64,000 bases of DNA from JAJDAT01 sp964570665 (GTDB taxonomy: Bacteria > Nitrospinota > Nitrospinia > Nitrospinales > JAJDAT01): positions 124,001 to 188,000 of the forward strand of contig CAZMZH010000002.1 of NCBI GenBank assembly GCA_964570665.1, written 5' to 3'. Shown here piece after piece: positions 8,366 through 17,663 of the stretch. Position numbers and translations under genes: made by a program. The stretch's first letter is position 1. Each line of letters starts with the position of its first letter. A model generated the notes under the pieces. The model searched no databases, was not told where the DNA came from, and saw only the letters and a program-made list of their open reading frames with translations.

Positions 8366-9172
8366 TTAATTGGTTAAACCAAGAACGTCTTGCATGTCGT
8401 ACAAACCTGGAGATTGGTTTACCACCCACTTGGCAGCGGCAATAGATCCCCTAGCAAAAGTATCTCGGCTTTGAGCTCGATGTGAAATTTCTAAGGTCTC
8501 GCCCATACCGCCAAACATTACTCTGTGTTCTCCAACAATATCGCCAGCGCGAACGGTATGAATACCAATTTCTTTAGGTCCGCGACCCGGGCTCATACCT
8601 TTTCGTCCATAAACTCCATCAGTTTCAAGATTGCGCTCCAATGCTTCGGCGGCGATTTCGGAAAGTCTAACTGCAGTTCCACTTGGAGCGTCCTTTTTAA
8701 ACTTGTGATGGGCTTCAACAATTTCAACGTCATAAGCGTCGCCCATTGTTTTAGCAAGATCTTTTACGGTTTTAAAAAGAACATTTACCCCAATACTCAT
8801 GTTAGGAGCAAACACGCAACGTATGTTTGATGATTTTTCTTTAAGCTTTTGTTTTTGATCCGAATTAAGTCCCGTCGTTCCAATGATGAGAGCCTTGTTA
8901 TGTTTTACCGCATACTCCAATGTCGTCATCGTAGATTCTGGAGTGGTAAAATCTATTATAGCGTCGCAAGAAGCGACCAATTTATCTAGATCTGAATCTA
9001 TAATAATATTTTTTTTACCGACGCCTGCTAATTCGCCAGCATCTTTTCCTATGTTGGAACTCGCGGGAGCTTCGGTGCCTCCACAGAGTTCGACTCCATC
9101 GGTGTCTTCTAAACAGGAAACAATTGTTTTTCCCATTCGTCCGGCAACTCCAATGACTAACGTTTTGATCAC
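8366..9172 (-). CDS. dapB: 4-hydroxy-tetrahydrodipicolinate reductase
   Basis: The second committed enzyme of the diaminopimelate/lysine pathway, using NAD(P)H in the cytoplasm. The nucleotide loop GVAGRMGKTI opens the protein, IDFTTPEST follows, and the catalytic region EIVEAHHKFKKDAPSGTAV contains the His pair and the substrate-binding Lys and SGT. Its 268 residues are the normal length. It starts with GTG at 9172. It is third in the run dapF-dapA-dapB, 104 bp after dapA. Confidence 0.97.
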   Translation of the reverse strand: MIKTLVIGVAGRMGKTIVSCLEDTDGVELCGGTEAPASSNIGKDAGELAGVGKKNIIIDSDLDKLVASCDAIIDFTTPESTMTTLEYAVKHNKALIIGTTGLNSDQKQKLKEKSSNIRCVFAPNMSIGVNVLFKTVKDLAKTMGDAYDVEIVEAHHKFKKDAPSGTAVRLSEIAAEALERNLETDGVYGRKGMSPGRGPKEIGIHTVRAGDIVGEHRVMFGGMGETLEISHRAQSRDTFARGSIAAAKWVVNQSPGLYDMQDVLGLTN

Positions 9173-9276
9173 TTGTTACTCCTTTTGTTTTTAAAATGTT
9201 CCCAATAAAAATGAAAGGACGCTTAGGTCACTATGATAAAGAGAGCATTGTCTTTACCTGTTAACAGAGAATATTT

Positions 9277-10152
9277 TTAATCGATCAAGGAATATTTTCG
9301 TAATACAGTTTTTAGCGATTCTAAACTTTCTTCAGATATGGGCGATAATGGCGGTCGTAACTCGGGATCAATTTTTCCCATTAATCCAAGCGCGGTTTTA
9401 ACTGGAATTGGATTTGTTTCAATAAACAATGCGTCATTTAATTCCATTAATTCAAAATGTAGTTTCCTGGCTTCATCCATTTCATTTTTTGCGGCGTGAG
9501 CGCAAAGCTTAGAAACTTTATCAGGCGCGACATTTGCCGTTACTGAAATGATCCCTTTACCGCCAACAGATAATATTGGCAAGAGAAGAGGGTCGTCGCC
9601 AGAAATAAGAGAAAATTGGTCTCCGCAATTGGCGACAATTTCGCTCATTTGTTGCAAAGAACCAGACGCTTCTTTAATTCCCACGCAGTTTTTTAATTCT
9701 GATAACCGTTGCACCGTATTGGATAACATATTTACCGAAGTTCTGCCTGGGACATTATATAAAACGATAGGTAAATTTGTTTCTTTGGCGATAGTTTCAA
9801 AATGGCGGTATAAACCCTCTTGTGTGGGTTTATTATAGTAAGGCGTTATTAAAAGCGCTCCATCTGCTTTTGCTTTTTCGGCTTCTTTGGTCAGTCTAAT
9901 CGCTTCTTTGGTAGAATTTGAACCTGTGCCAGCAAGCACAGGAACTCTGCCTTTACAAGCGTCGACAGTTATAGAAATGACTTGCGAATGTTCGGCATGA
10001 TCTAAAGTCGCCGATTCGCCGGTAGTGCCACAGGGTACAATTCCATTTGTGCCGTTAGTAATTTGAAACTCTATTAGATTGCGCAACCCCTCTTCATCCA
10101 CTGTTCCATTTTTAAAGGGAGTAACTATAGCTACAAAAGATCCTTCAAACAT
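9277..10152 (-). CDS. dapA: 4-hydroxy-tetrahydrodipicolinate synthase
   Basis: Condenses pyruvate with aspartate semialdehyde at the entry to diaminopimelate synthesis. The TIM-barrel family marks are GTTGESATL near residue 42, the Tyr in LYNVPGRT and the Schiff-base Lys in VGIKEASG near residue 160. Length (291) is typical. It lies 27 bp after dapF and 104 bp before dapB on the same strand, so pathway genes are grouped. Product supplies lysine and peptidoglycan. Confidence 0.97.
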   Translation of the reverse strand: MFEGSFVAIVTPFKNGTVDEEGLRNLIEFQITNGTNGIVPCGTTGESATLDHAEHSQVISITVDACKGRVPVLAGTGSNSTKEAIRLTKEAEKAKADGALLITPYYNKPTQEGLYRHFETIAKETNLPIVLYNVPGRTSVNMLSNTVQRLSELKNCVGIKEASGSLQQMSEIVANCGDQFSLISGDDPLLLPILSVGGKGIISVTANVAPDKVSKLCAHAAKNEMDEARKLHFELMELNDALFIETNPIPVKTALGLMGKIDPELRPPLSPISEESLESLKTVLRKYSLID

Positions 10153-10179
10153 TCTTGAGCCTCAATTATGAATAGCGTT

Positions 10180-11001
10180 TTATATAAAATTGTTGTTAAG
10201 AGTTCCTTGAAAATTGATTTCCGCCGGTCCTTCTAAAATAACGTCTCCAAAACCATTGCTTAAGGAGGGATCAAAGTGAATTTTTAATTCACAGCCGCTT
10301 GCAATTTCAACCGTTACGGGTGCGACCACTCTTTTGCGCTTCGCCGCTAAAATAGCTGCAGCAGTTGCGCCAGTTCCACAAGCAAGCGTTTCGTCTTCAA
10401 CGCCTCTCTCGTAAGTACGAATTTTTATGGAATCTTTACCCGTTAATTCGACTAGGTTTACATTTGTTCCAGCGGGAGCAAATTCTTTGTGATTTCGAAT
10501 TGCGGATCCAATAGCTCGAATGTCTTCATTTTTAACGTTATCAGAAAAAAGAACTGCATGTGGAACACCAGTATCAATGGAATCTATAGAATGTGAACCA
10601 GAATCTAAATCGACTTTTCTATCTTGTTGGAAATCCTGTGGAGGAGTTAATTTAACTTTAATAGTTTTGTCGCCGACTTCAGCGTTAATAATTCCTGCAA
10701 TAGTTTCAAAAGACAAATTAGGAGAAGCAATTTTATTGTCGACGGCATATTGAGCTGCGCAACGCGCCCCATTTCCGCACATTTCTGCGCTACTGCCGTC
10801 CGAATTATAAAAATCCCAACGAAAATCGGCTTTATCTGAGTTTTCGATAAATATAACTCCGTCAGCTCCAACTGAAAACCTTCGATTACAAACCTTATCT
10901 GCAAAATTTACTTTTGCTTTGTCTGGGACTATGGACTCACGATTATCAATAATGACAAAATCGTTGCCCGCGCCGTTCATTTTTGTAAATGGAATAGTCA
11001 T
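10180..11001 (-). CDS. dapF: Diaminopimelate epimerase
   Basis: Converts LL- to meso-diaminopimelate without cofactor. Both active-site cysteines are present, in AEMCGNGARC and ETLACGTGATA, along with the starting MNGAGNDFVIID. The length of 273 is standard. It is the first gene of the dapF-dapA-dapB run; 245 bp of AT-rich DNA without visible genes lies upstream, where the operon promoter should be. Confidence 0.97.
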   Translation of the reverse strand: MTIPFTKMNGAGNDFVIIDNRESIVPDKAKVNFADKVCNRRFSVGADGVIFIENSDKADFRWDFYNSDGSSAEMCGNGARCAAQYAVDNKIASPNLSFETIAGIINAEVGDKTIKVKLTPPQDFQQDRKVDLDSGSHSIDSIDTGVPHAVLFSDNVKNEDIRAIGSAIRNHKEFAPAGTNVNLVELTGKDSIKIRTYERGVEDETLACGTGATAAAILAAKRKRVVAPVTVEIASGCELKIHFDPSLSNGFGDVILEGPAEINFQGTLNNNFI

Positions 11002-11246
11002 TGTTTTATAAGTTAAATTTTGGTTTTTTATTTAGATTCGAATACTTAGAAAAGGATTCTGATTTACTTTGCGAAGGTGAGTTAGAAAAAACCAAACAAA
11101 GAAATTAAGCCATTAGTTTTGATTTATTAAGATTGAATTTATCATAACTAACATAAATCTAGAAACCTGTCAAACCCTTGCAAATAAACTATTTACACAC
11201 TATTGGGATAAAAGTCTAGAATGACTTTTATATATATTTTTATTAA

Positions 11247-12728
11247 TTAATTATAGCTGTCCTTCACCATTTCGTATACAAGTCTTTCGGTGGGAGCTTT
11301 ATCGTCAGTAAAAATACCATTTTTTACGTCGCCCGTGAATTCTTGAATGTTTTTTAGAGCATATTCGACAATCGGTTTAAATTTAGATTCTGAGTGTTCA
11401 GACAAAATTTTCTTAACAGCGCTTATAGTTGTTTTTTCCTTAGTGGCCAGAATTAAAACGTTGTTATTCAAATTAAGTTTATATAGGGATGGAAATTCTC
11501 CTAATATTGTTTGGGCTAATCGATTAGCAAAATTGTCATTATTTCCAATTCTTAGAGAGTTCATCATTAACAAACCTCTGGGTTTTAGTTTTTCACTAAT
11601 CAACTCAAAGTATTCTTTGGTAGAAAGGTAAAATGGAACAAACGGTCCACCCGAAAAAATATCCATTTCGATAACATCGTACTTTTTGTCAATTCTCGTC
11701 AAGAAAGGTCTCGCGTCTTCCACAAATATTTTTAAGTTAGGGTTTTCTGGTAATTCGAAGAATCGTTTTCCTGCATCCACAACTTTAGGATCTAATTCAA
11801 CCGCATCGATTTGAACATCTGGTTCGAAAAATAAAAATTGCCTGATGGACGTGCCGGCGCCAGTGCCTAATATCAAAACGTCTTTGAAGGGAGTCAGCAA
11901 AGTTCCTAAAAGCATAAAGTCATAGTAGTTTCCTGTCGAAACGAAACCTTTTTTATAACTTGAATGTGTCCAGCGTCCATCGTTTAAATGTAATGAGTAA
12001 CCTTCGGAATTTTTTTTAATTTGAATTAAGTTGTACGCCGATTCAGTTTGATAAACCACTCCGCTTGCCGCTTGGTTATTAGGAAAGATAAGAGTTAAGG
12101 CAATAACTGCAGCCCCTCCACTTGTTTTGAGCCAACTGCTACAATTCCCAGAAACATAAAGAATGGCTAATAAAACGATGATAAAGGTTAGAGTCCGAAA
12201 ACTGCCCCATTCGGGAATAAGATAAAAAGATGTAAAAAACACTCCAGCCAGCGAACCCCAAGTGGAAATAGCAAATACTTTTCCCGAGGCCATACCAACA
12301 GCGTCTTTTTGAGCGATTATTTTAATTAAGAACGGCGATAACATTCCAAGCAGCAACATGGGAGGCCCAAACAAAAAAACAGAAGCGGCTAATGACCCCC
12401 AAATGATGCCCCCGCTTGCTAGGATACTTAAAATGGATTTGTAAAAAATTAAAATACCTAATAGGTATAAAGTGGCGTAAAGGATTAATTGGTAGGCCAA
12501 TCGCCCTTCAGGCCTCTTATCCGCAAGAATGCCTCCAAGATAATAGCCGCCTGAAAGAGCCGCCATAATAGAACCTAGCAGACCTCCCCAGACATAGGTG
12601 GAATATCCAAAATAGGGCGCTAGAAATCGAAACCCAAGCATTTCTAAAGACAACACCGCAAAACCGGCAAAAAAGGAAACGGTAAGATATTGCGTTACAG
12701 GTATTGGTGGGATGCGTTTCTTAGACAT
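11247..12728 (-). CDS. Membrane-fused spermidine-synthase-like protein
   Basis: Roughly the first 215 residues are hydrophobic, with seven or eight predicted membrane segments beginning VSFFAGFAVLSLEMLGFR. The second half is a spermidine-synthase-type Rossmann domain: DVLILGTGAGTSIRQFL, an acidic DAVELDPKVV loop, VEDARPFL and DVIEMDIFSGG. Such fused proteins are common and are often annotated as spermidine synthases, but many probably do not make polyamines. A polyamine or other aminopropyl transfer at the membrane is possible. It stands alone between dapF and the Amt-kinase gene. Confidence 0.83.
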   Translation of the reverse strand: MSKKRIPPIPVTQYLTVSFFAGFAVLSLEMLGFRFLAPYFGYSTYVWGGLLGSIMAALSGGYYLGGILADKRPEGRLAYQLILYATLYLLGILIFYKSILSILASGGIIWGSLAASVFLFGPPMLLLGMLSPFLIKIIAQKDAVGMASGKVFAISTWGSLAGVFFTSFYLIPEWGSFRTLTFIIVLLAILYVSGNCSSWLKTSGGAAVIALTLIFPNNQAASGVVYQTESAYNLIQIKKNSEGYSLHLNDGRWTHSSYKKGFVSTGNYYDFMLLGTLLTPFKDVLILGTGAGTSIRQFLFFEPDVQIDAVELDPKVVDAGKRFFELPENPNLKIFVEDARPFLTRIDKKYDVIEMDIFSGGPFVPFYLSTKEYFELISEKLKPRGLLMMNSLRIGNNDNFANRLAQTILGEFPSLYKLNLNNNVLILATKEKTTISAVKKILSEHSESKFKPIVEYALKNIQEFTGDVKNGIFTDDKAPTERLVYEMVKDSYN

Positions 12729-12880
12729 TAAAGGAATTATATATGAAGGCAGGTAAAAGTGAAACGACCATTCAATAAACTAATCGACGAAAATTGTATT
12801 GGGTTCTTATGATTTTGACCAAAAAATAAAGAAACCCGATCTTACTTCGGCAATAGGAGAATAAATTATTTTAAGTTTTA

Positions 12881-15800
12881 TTAAAATTGATTAGGTGATA
12901 TCTCATGCAATACTTTATCAATTTCTTTTAAAAAATGATCAATTTTAAATGGTTTGGTTAGGTAAGACTTAAACCCCATACCTAGAGCTTCCGTTTTGTC
13001 TTTTTCCATTGCATCGGCGCTAACGGCGATAACGGGTATATTGAGCGTCTCATCCAGGTTTTTTAATTTCTTAAACGCGGTAAACCCATCCATTTCTGGA
13101 AGATGTATATCCAATAAAATTAAATCTGGTTTTTCGGTTTTGGCCATATCAATACCATCTTTTGCGTTGGTAGCCGAAATTAACTTTAAATTTTTCTTGG
13201 CATTAAATATTTTTTTAACCAACTCTAGATTATTCGGATTGTCCTCAATATAAAGAATTAATTTCCCATTTAATTCAGTTTCTTCGGTTTGACCTGAAAT
13301 ATTTTTTTCTAAAATCTCAACATTCATGGAGGGGTTATTAGTTATGGGAAGCGCAATATGAAAACAGCTACCCTTTCCAACCTCACTTTCGAAACCTAAA
13401 GTTCCGCCCATCAATTCTGTCAACTTTTTAGTAATCGGCATACCAATTCCAGAACCTTCTACCGCAGAAAATTCTGCGCCCATTCTATCAAACGGTTTGA
13501 AAATATTTTCTTGTTGGTCCAAAGGTATTCCCTGTCCCGTATCTGAAACCTTAAACGTTAATATATCCTTATCAATGGAATAAGAGAGCGTAACGGTTCC
13601 GTCTGATCGGTTATATTTTATAGCGTTGGATACCAGGTTTAATATTACTTGTTTCAGACGAGTTTGATCGGCAATGACAAAAACCTGCGTTTCGTTTCCA
13701 ATTTTATCAATAAGTTGGATTTTTTCTTTGTCAGCCAAGGGCCCTACTAGATCTAGTATCTCGCCTTTAATTCCTACAATATTCACGGATTCTAAAGAGA
13801 CAAGTAAATTCCCAGATTCAATCTGAGCAAGATCCAACACCTCGTTAATAAGATTTAACAAATGTTTTCCAGCCGTTAAGATTCGATCAACGCTGTCGTC
13901 TAAAGAAGACGGTCCCAATTTTTTACAATCCATTTTCATTAATTGACCAAAGCCTAAAATGGCATTCATCGGCGTACGTAACTCATGGCTCATCCGAGCT
14001 AAAAACTCTGACTTTGCCTGGTTTGCCTTATCTGCCGCTTCCATCGCGAGCAGGATTTTATCTTCGTATTCTTTTCTTTGACTGATGTCTCGAATGACTC
14101 CGGAAAATAATGGGCGACCATCGACCCAAATTTTGCTGACACCAAGCTCGCATGGGAATTGCGTTCCGTCTCTATGCAATCCCACTACCTCCCGACGTAA
14201 CCCTATTATCTTTGCAACTCCTGTATTTAAATAATTACTTATATATTGGTCGTGTCCAGACTTGTATGGTTCTGGCATTAAAATTTTTACGTTTTCCCCA
14301 ATAACTTCTTGTGAAGAATAACCAAATAACCGTTCCGCGGAGGGGTTAAATTGCTCAATCGATCCAAATTCGTCTATAGAAATAATTCCATCAACAACAT
14401 TTTCTAAAATTGTGCGGATTTTTTCCTCTTTTTCTTCTAACTGGGCGCGATGTTTTATTTGATCAACGTCCGCTCTGGCACGTTCAACAACACGGCCTAA
14501 TGAGATTCCAATATTTTTCATACAATCTAATATTTTTTCATCGGGCTCTTTAATTTCATTAGAAAAGAATTCCATAACGCCAACGACTTGTTTTCCAGTC
14601 AATATCGGAAATGCAAACCCAGTGCGCACCCCTATATTTTCGGCATGCTTGGCTCTTGGAAAATTCGAGTCTTTAGTAACATCAAGAATCCAAGCCGGTT
14701 TCCCGCTCGACAGAACCCTACCGGGTAGTCCCATTCCCAACTTTATAGAAGTGGCTTCGGTTATTTCCTGAAATTTTTCGAAAAGAACTGGATCTTTTAA
14801 AAACCAAATTTTACTGGATACTAATGTTTCATCTTCACCCTCGGATAATTTATAAAAATGTCCAACAGGCCAATCCATTTTTTCACAAATCTGCGCAATA
14901 CAATTTTTTAATGCCGTTTCAATTTCCCGATTCTCATTGGCGCAAACGGCAATATTTTTTTGTAGTTCGGTAATTGTGCTTTCATCCTGTAATAACTGAT
15001 TTGAAGTTTTTAATTCTTTGGTTCTCTGACTTACTAAGCTCTCTAAAAGAATCTGCTGTTGCTCGGTTTTTAATTGGGATTCCTTGCGTTCGGTAATATC
15101 CTGAAAAACGCCTACATATAAAAAATGTCCATCCAAATTCATTTCGCTTAACCGAATCCCTATTGGGAACTTGGCGCCGTTTTTTCGGATACCCTCTATA
15201 TCTATTTCTCCAATGGAATCCGATTTTGCAGTTTCAATTAATTTCTCATTTATTTTTAAAATTTCGTTCCCTTCAACATTCGGATCTCTAAAAAAAATGT
15301 GAATATCTTTTTCATTGATTTCAGTAGCAGAATATCCCAATAAAAACTCAGCTCCCGGGTTAATGGATTCCACTTTACCGTCGGGATCAAAAGTTATAAT
15401 GCCATCGCTGATATGTTCGTGAAGAGCGTTTATTAAAGCTTCGTCTGCAATTGCCTTGGCTTTTAATAATTCCAAACTATGCTCTGAAATGTCTAAACCG
15501 ATTCTTTCTTCTTTAGCCGAAACGCGGAAAGGATACCATTTGTTTATTAAACGAAATAAAGCATAACTAACTCCAAAAGCCCAAATAAAACAAACGACAA
15601 TACCAGTTGTTTGAATCAATAATTGTTCCCAAACCGTTCTGTTACCTCCCCATGCTTCAGGATTGCCAAATAAAGCGACCGCTAGAGTGCCCCAAATGCC
15701 GGCTCCCAAATGAACGGGTATGGCGTTTACTGTGTCGTCAATCTGTAGTTTTTCTAATAAAATACTTAGATATAAACTAATGCCACCGCCAATCGCGCCA

Positions 15801-16663
15801 ATAGTTATGACTGCATATTGGGAGACCATATGGCAATTTGCGGTTACAGCCACTAAGCCAGCCAAGCTTCCATTTAAAATGAAATCAATCTTTGGCTTAC
15901 CATGTATTTTCCAGGAAAGAAGAATAACCAGAAATCCCCCTGATATTCCTCCCAGAATTGTGTTTTTAATTAATCCAGGAACTTGGTCGTTAAAATGCAA
16001 AAAACTACCGCCATTAAAACCAAACCAACCAATCCACAGGAAGAAGGTTCCCAAAGTAGATAAGCTTAAATTATTAGGATGGAGGGAAAGTTTTTGCCCA
16101 TCGAAGCGGCCCGTTCTAGGGCCAATGATCAGTAGTCCGGCTAGAGCAACCCAACCGCCTACTGAATGAACAACGGTTGAACCGGCAAAATCTATGAAAC
16201 CAAGCTTAATCAACCAGCCGCTTTGAATATCAGATTCAATTCCACCCCAGGCCCAGTGTCCATATATAGGGTAAATAAAACCCGAAATTAAAACCGTGAT
16301 TATCAAGTATCCGGAAAACCTGATACGTTCGGCGACAGCTCCGGAAACAATGGTGACAGCCGTTCCACAAAATAGGATTTCATATATGGAAAAAGATTGA
16401 GACCATGGGCTGGAAAAACCTTTCATAAAAAATCCAGTTGTTCCAAAGACTCCATTCAAGGAAGTTCCGAACATCAAAGCAAATCCCAATCCCCAAAATA
16501 CCAAAGAAGAAAGAGAAAGGTCTGCGAAATTTTTTATGGCTACATTTAAATTATTTTTTTTACGAACAAAACCGCTTTCCAAGCAACAAAAGCCGGCTTG
16601 CATGAGTAAAACCAGGCAGGAGCAAATTATTAACCAAATAATATCTTTGTCAATTTGTTGCAT
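12881..16663 (-). CDS. Ammonium transporter-hybrid histidine kinase fusion
   Basis: A 1260-residue single chain. Residues 1-385 are an Amt/Rh transporter with the twin histidines His166 (DFAGSTVVHSVGGW) and His318 (AIPVHLGAGIWG), the Asp158 of the Amt signature and GHWAWGG. Then follow a PAS domain (about 405-530), a coiled coil, a GAF domain (about 560-740), a second PAS (about 750-870), a HisKA domain with His893 in MSHELRTPMN, a HATPase (about 1000-1110) and a receiver with Asp1185 in LLDIHLPEMDG. Amt-kinase fusions are known as ammonium sensor/transporters (Amt5 type). It probably reads external ammonium and passes phosphate to an unlinked partner. No glnK or response-regulator gene is adjacent. 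Confidence 0.95.
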   Translation of the reverse strand: MQQIDKDIIWLIICSCLVLLMQAGFCCLESGFVRKKNNLNVAIKNFADLSLSSLVFWGLGFALMFGTSLNGVFGTTGFFMKGFSSPWSQSFSIYEILFCGTAVTIVSGAVAERIRFSGYLIITVLISGFIYPIYGHWAWGGIESDIQSGWLIKLGFIDFAGSTVVHSVGGWVALAGLLIIGPRTGRFDGQKLSLHPNNLSLSTLGTFFLWIGWFGFNGGSFLHFNDQVPGLIKNTILGGISGGFLVILLSWKIHGKPKIDFILNGSLAGLVAVTANCHMVSQYAVITIGAIGGGISLYLSILLEKLQIDDTVNAIPVHLGAGIWGTLAVALFGNPEAWGGNRTVWEQLLIQTTGIVVCFIWAFGVSYALFRLINKWYPFRVSAKEERIGLDISEHSLELLKAKAIADEALINALHEHISDGIITFDPDGKVESINPGAEFLLGYSATEINEKDIHIFFRDPNVEGNEILKINEKLIETAKSDSIGEIDIEGIRKNGAKFPIGIRLSEMNLDGHFLYVGVFQDITERKESQLKTEQQQILLESLVSQRTKELKTSNQLLQDESTITELQKNIAVCANENREIETALKNCIAQICEKMDWPVGHFYKLSEGEDETLVSSKIWFLKDPVLFEKFQEITEATSIKLGMGLPGRVLSSGKPAWILDVTKDSNFPRAKHAENIGVRTGFAFPILTGKQVVGVMEFFSNEIKEPDEKILDCMKNIGISLGRVVERARADVDQIKHRAQLEEKEEKIRTILENVVDGIISIDEFGSIEQFNPSAERLFGYSSQEVIGENVKILMPEPYKSGHDQYISNYLNTGVAKIIGLRREVVGLHRDGTQFPCELGVSKIWVDGRPLFSGVIRDISQRKEYEDKILLAMEAADKANQAKSEFLARMSHELRTPMNAILGFGQLMKMDCKKLGPSSLDDSVDRILTAGKHLLNLINEVLDLAQIESGNLLVSLESVNIVGIKGEILDLVGPLADKEKIQLIDKIGNETQVFVIADQTRLKQVILNLVSNAIKYNRSDGTVTLSYSIDKDILTFKVSDTGQGIPLDQQENIFKPFDRMGAEFSAVEGSGIGMPITKKLTELMGGTLGFESEVGKGSCFHIALPITNNPSMNVEILEKNISGQTEETELNGKLILYIEDNPNNLELVKKIFNAKKNLKLISATNAKDGIDMAKTEKPDLILLDIHLPEMDGFTAFKKLKNLDETLNIPVIAVSADAMEKDKTEALGMGFKSYLTKPFKIDHFLKEIDKVLHEISPNQF

Positions 16664-17104
16664 AATTTAGATATTATCCATTTTCATTAGGCTAAAAAAA
16701 ACGCCAGAAAAAATAAACTTAGATCGGATGGAAGACAATACAACCCGATACAACATATTATTTTAGATTTATTTATACACCCATTTACCAGAGAAGTAAA
16801 TGTTTAAATAATTGGTTAGTGTTATAAGAATGTTTCTTGAAAAATGAGATCAAAGATGAAAAATGGGCCTACGTTTGTTCTGAATAGGTTATTTATTTTC
16901 TAACTGATTTACTTTGTTTATAAGTTAGCTATTCTAAGCGCAAGGTTGCTACTTCCTAAGAGGATTGCTAAATTATTTAGAATTAAGTGAAATTTACAAA
17001 AGCATTTTGTAATTAAATTCTGGTGAACCTTTCCATAAGGGGTCTAATTGGAATTTTATTTAGTATGTTTGAATTTGAAGTAGATATTTTTGAGGAGTGT
17101 GAGA
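16664..17104. other. Divergent intergenic region, 441 bp
   Basis: AT-rich spacer between the divergently transcribed Amt-kinase and cupin genes. No reading frame is credible. A short inverted repeat (CATTTAC, 7-base loop, GTAAATG at 16782-16802) lies 119 bp upstream of the Amt start and could be an operator. No sigma-54 promoter of correct spacing was found. Confidence 0.5.
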
Positions 17105-17512
17105 GTGGATAGTAACAAACCAACCATACAATGCGTTCGACCAAACGACCAAATTATAACGAAACAAAAATTGCCATACTTTGTAGGAATATCAAAAGAA
17201 ACTGTGGGAGCTCAGGGGATATCCATGAACCTTGTGGTGATTCCACCGAACGCTTCGCCAGAGCCGCATTATCACAAAGACTTTGAAACAGCGATCTATA
17301 TTTTACAAGGAGATGTTGAGACACGTTATGGGGAAGGCTTAAAAGAAACTATGGTTAATCGAAAAGGCGATTTTGTTTTTATTCCTCCTGGCGTTCCGCA
17401 TCAACCTTTTAATTTGAGCAAAACCGAATCCGCAATGGCTATTGTGTCTCGTAATGATGCCAATGAGCAAGAAAACGTTGTTTTATATAATTCTGAAAGC
17501 GTTCAAGAATAG
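17105..17512 (+). CDS. Small cupin-fold protein
   Basis: A 135-residue single cupin domain. The metal-binding motifs are PEPHYHKDFETAIYIL (two His and a Glu) and FIPPGVPHQPFN (last His). Start chosen is the GTG at 17105, because GAGGAG sits 7 bases upstream; a TTG at 17090 would place that ribosome site inside the gene. No signal peptide. Cupins of this size range from isomerases to dioxygenases and sugar-binding regulators, so function is open. It is a single-gene unit on the plus strand, divergent from the Amt-kinase. Confidence 0.8.
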   Translation: MDSNKPTIQCVRPNDQIITKQKLPYFVGISKETVGAQGISMNLVVIPPNASPEPHYHKDFETAIYILQGDVETRYGEGLKETMVNRKGDFVFIPPGVPHQPFNLSKTESAMAIVSRNDANEQENVVLYNSESVQE

Positions 17513-17663
17513 GTTCATTTATGGGCAAGGGCGCGAATATATAGAAAACCAAGAGAATCAAATGTAGAACAAGAAAAACTTGAAATGGATTAATCCCCTT
17601 GGTTTACGGATTCAGGGACTGATTATTTTATTAGCGAGAATAAACTTTTTGTCAAAAACTTTA

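Noticed and set aside
15720..16169. 149-codon plus-strand frame inside the Amt domain
   Set aside because: It is antisense to a clearly conserved transporter and its translation has no recognisable motif.
16664..16740. Sigma-54 promoter-like TGGC-GT...GC upstream of the Amt-kinase gene
   Set aside because: The GG-to-GC spacing is one base too long for a sigma-54 promoter, and the T-run between is common in this AT-rich DNA.
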